64,000 nucleotides of DNA, from assembly GCF_052324685.1 (NCBI RefSeq), contig NW_027506903.1, positions 448,897-512,896 on the forward strand, written 5' to 3'. The notes beneath the pieces were generated by a model. It saw nothing but the letters and a program-made list of their open reading frames with translations, made no database searches and was not told where the DNA came from. Position numbers and translations under genes: made by a program. Shown here piece after piece: positions 61,453 through 64,000 of the stretch. Every line of letters begins with the position of its first letter. Position 1 is the first letter of the stretch. The DNA is from Brachyhypopomus gauderio. Its lineage: Eukaryota; Chordata; Actinopteri; Gymnotiformes; Hypopomidae.

Positions 61453-64000
61453 GAGAGAGAGGGAGAAGTTCACACCTCCAGCAGTTAATTAATCGGCATT
61501 GTGAATCTAGCAACACTTGGCCACAAGTTGCGATTAAATATTTTAAGCCCATGTATATTACGTACAAGTATACATTTATAATTCAATCCAATAAAAATAA
61601 AAAACCTATTAAGAATGAACTGTTTAAACTACAATTTCAAAGTAGTGTAGCTGGGAAATGTAGTTTTGTGTTGGTCAAACTCATATATTACACACATCAC
61701 ACTAGAGTCAACAGTACTTCAAAACTGCATCTTTCACAAAGACATGTGTATTCCAGGCAATCAATGAAGTGCCAGCACAGAACTCAATTTTCCAGACACC
61801 CTAGCTGCACTACAGGCTCTACATCATACAGCATATTCCATCTCACTTAAAACATACAAAAAAACTTTTTTTTTTTTTACACAGGTTTCCTGCGCTGTCT
61901 TTTATTTTGAAAAATAAAAGAGCTTAGCCGATCATGGGACAGTGTAATCATGTGACATGATCGCATGATTGTGTGATGACTCACCATCTTGCCATCGGCA
62001 GTGATGTTGGAAAGTAATCTCTCATCCCCACCAGCCTGCTTGTACAGGGATCGGGCAACCAGGGTGGCCACTTCAGTCAGCGACTATTTTTGGGGGGGAC
62101 AAAGATGTTTTGTTACTCCAACATGCTCTACTAGTACCAATATTACTACTGGTTACCAGTATGGGTGCCCTGATGGTTCTGGTCCAGTAGAAACACAGAC
62201 TGGGATACCTTGGAGGCTTCGGTCTCGTACTCCAGCCGTTCCTCTGGGCTCAGGTTGGAGGGATACGTCACGTTCAGGTACGCTGCCGTGTCGTACAGAC
62301 TCTCGTAGTACCTGGATCAGGTGTGCAAAACTTTATTTAACCGTGTTCAACTTAAACTGCATCGAGTGCATTTCCAACAGGATCTGCATTCCGGTTGCTT
62401 CCAGGAGCCATTCAACAACGCCCACTACCACACAAGCACTTGCCTGTTGATGAATGATGATTGGTGGTCTGCAAGCACCACGCCCGGGATTGGCTGAACT
62501 CGCAAGAAGCGCTGGAAGGAGGAGGGGGGTAAGGCCTGAGTGACATTGGGTTCGGCCAATGAGAGCTCCATTGTGGAGGCCGCTGACTTGATATTGTCCA
62601 CCAGATTCTTAACCTGGAGAAGAAGGAGGTCTCTGTAGTTGACTGAATAACTCCTGTCCACTCCCCATTCCCTCCTGGGGACGGGCGCCACCTACCTCCC
62701 CGTCCACGGTGATGTTCTTACGAGACACCGGGTCTGAATGCATCCACAGCTTCGGGCCATTTCTCAGGCCAACCTACCAACACACAGCCATTATGTAGTT
62801 TGTGTGTCTATGTGAATATGTGTGTGTGTGTGTGTGTGTGTGTTTGTACCTGCCCGATCTCTAGAAACGAATGCACGTTGTCCAAGTCAATCACAAACTT
62901 TTTTTTTTCCATGTCATACACCATCCGGGAACTACCAATGTAATCAAAGGCTTCCTTAAACAGGATTAAAGGAAAAGACAACAGTTACTCACTCTCTCTG
63001 TTTCTCTCCCTCACTCTCTCTCTCTCTCGCACACACACACACAACAAAATGTAAAACTCAAACACACACACACACACCCCCTGGAAGAAGGTGAAGAAGA
63101 TGTTGCGAAGGGGTGGAGCTTCTTGAGTGACAGGGTACAGTGCGTGGGCGGCGGCCAGGAGCGTCACAATGCCAGAGACCGTCCCCTCCGCCGACGTGCC
63201 AACGTCCCAGAAGAACGACCGCCCATCCAACTGTGACAGGGAGTGTTAGAGAAGGAGGTTGTAACACACCGTACAAGATAACATACATTTTACCTCCATT
63301 GTGGTCAGTTGAGCCACGGTTAATTCAGTGAAGACATTAACCAGTAAGAGAAACATCACAGAGACACAATGAGCACAAAAGAGTTCTTCAGACAGAGTGA
63401 ATATACCAAGATGGCTAAGAGGAGGAGGGACCAGGTGGTCCAGACAGGAGCCCCCCCACTGGCCCAGCGCTCACCCTGGCCGCCGCGATCACGACGCTCT
63501 CGTTCTCCTTGTGACCTTTGACGCTGGTGTTGATTGGCCGGATGGACGCCCACACGTTGAAGTCGCTCAGGGGGTCGCACACGTCGGCGCGTCTCATGCA
63601 GGTCACCGTGTCCGTGACGGCGTGCATGTGGGAGAAGAGCTGCATGGCACAGAGCGGGTACTGCGGGGCGCTGCCGTTCACGCGCATGTTATGGTCTTCG
63701 TAGCACTGCGGGAGGGGGGGAGCGAGGGAGCGTTTACACACGCACTAAACCAGTTTGGATTGGTACGATTCGGTATCATTCCTTATAAGGAGTTCAAACC
63801 AGCAAACCAGTTCAAATCAGCACAACCAATAAATGAAAGGGGAGAGGGCTAGACACACGCGGCCCACAAGTATACACATGAATGGCCCGTGCACTTGTGC
63901 ACACCCACTCGTGCACACACACACAGCCGTGCACGCCCCTCCACCCACCTTGTGCATGACTTGGGTCTGATTGTCATCTTGGAGGGAGAAAACGGGGAAG
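60463..64000 (-). CDS. ncstn: Nicastrin (gamma-secretase subunit), C-terminal part, 5' end outside window
   Basis: A type I membrane glycoprotein of gamma-secretase that gates substrate access to presenilin. Twelve exons are visible: 64000(partial)-63949, 63705-63475, 63230-63078, 62954-62850, 62773-62696, 62613-62444, 62311-62209, 62083-61985, 61394-61295, 61206-61043, 60946-60734, 60585-60463. They give about 529 residues; human nicastrin has 709. Hallmarks: [62 protein letters not shown] (the DYIGS motif), [19 protein letters not shown] and a C-terminal membrane helix ([17 protein letters not shown]) ending NTTY. Several N-glycosylation sites (NGS, NTS, NIT, NVT, NNT, NAT) are present. Exon 62613-62444 must use a GC donor to keep frame. 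No break was seen. Confidence 0.97.
61398..61461. repeat. (GA)n microsatellite forming an ncstn polypyrimidine tract
   Basis: On the transcript strand this is (CT)n running straight into CAG|ATGG, the acceptor of the exon starting at 61394. Confidence 0.95.

Overview
The window is vertebrate nuclear DNA, almost certainly from a ray-finned (teleost) fish. The evidence is spliced genes with GT-AG introns, orthologues of human genes that look fish-like, a family of fish-type C2H2 zinc-finger genes with a coiled-coil first exon, L2-type LINE debris, a Ty3/gypsy fossil, and very dense CA/GA microsatellites. I cannot name the species. All exon borders were read by eye from splice signals, reading frame and family knowledge; no database was searched.

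Layout. (1) 0.6-4.9 kb, minus: isyna1 (inositol-3-phosphate synthase), complete in 10 exons. (2) 5.8-6.5 kb, minus: an unrecognised membrane-protein-like stretch, probably broken or misread. (3) 9.2-10.7 kb, plus: an intronless ANKRD34-family gene. (4) 12.5-23.7 kb, minus: four tandem zinc-finger genes (called ZnfA-D here). (5) 24-29 kb: gene-poor, with a gypsy fossil and a palindromic MITE. (6) 29.1-37.6 kb, minus: arhgap30, 13 exons, with an L2 LINE fragment in one intron. (7) 39.9-45.1 kb, plus: two more zinc-finger genes of the same family (ZnfE, ZnfF). (8) 46.9-53.8 kb, minus: nectin4, 11 exons. (9) 55.4-57.6 kb, minus: fcer1g, 5 exons, with an ITAM. (10) 60.5-64.0 kb, minus: the C-terminal three quarters of ncstn (nicastrin), running off the right edge.

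arhgap30, nectin4, fcer1g and ncstn all have human orthologues in 1q23, so the right half is a conserved block in which fish zinc-finger genes have expanded. The six zinc-finger genes share one design. Exon 1 encodes an alpha-helical module that always ends in phase 1. A disordered acidic linker follows, with Psi-K-x-E (SUMO-type) motifs, and the C-terminus carries only two or three zinc fingers. ZnfC has lost most of its fingers and duplicated its basic linker. This family is the most interesting system in the window. Smaller oddities are a GC-AG intron in ncstn, several splice sites that abut dinucleotide repeats, and a 29-bp tandem array that repeats an E-box plus GC-box.
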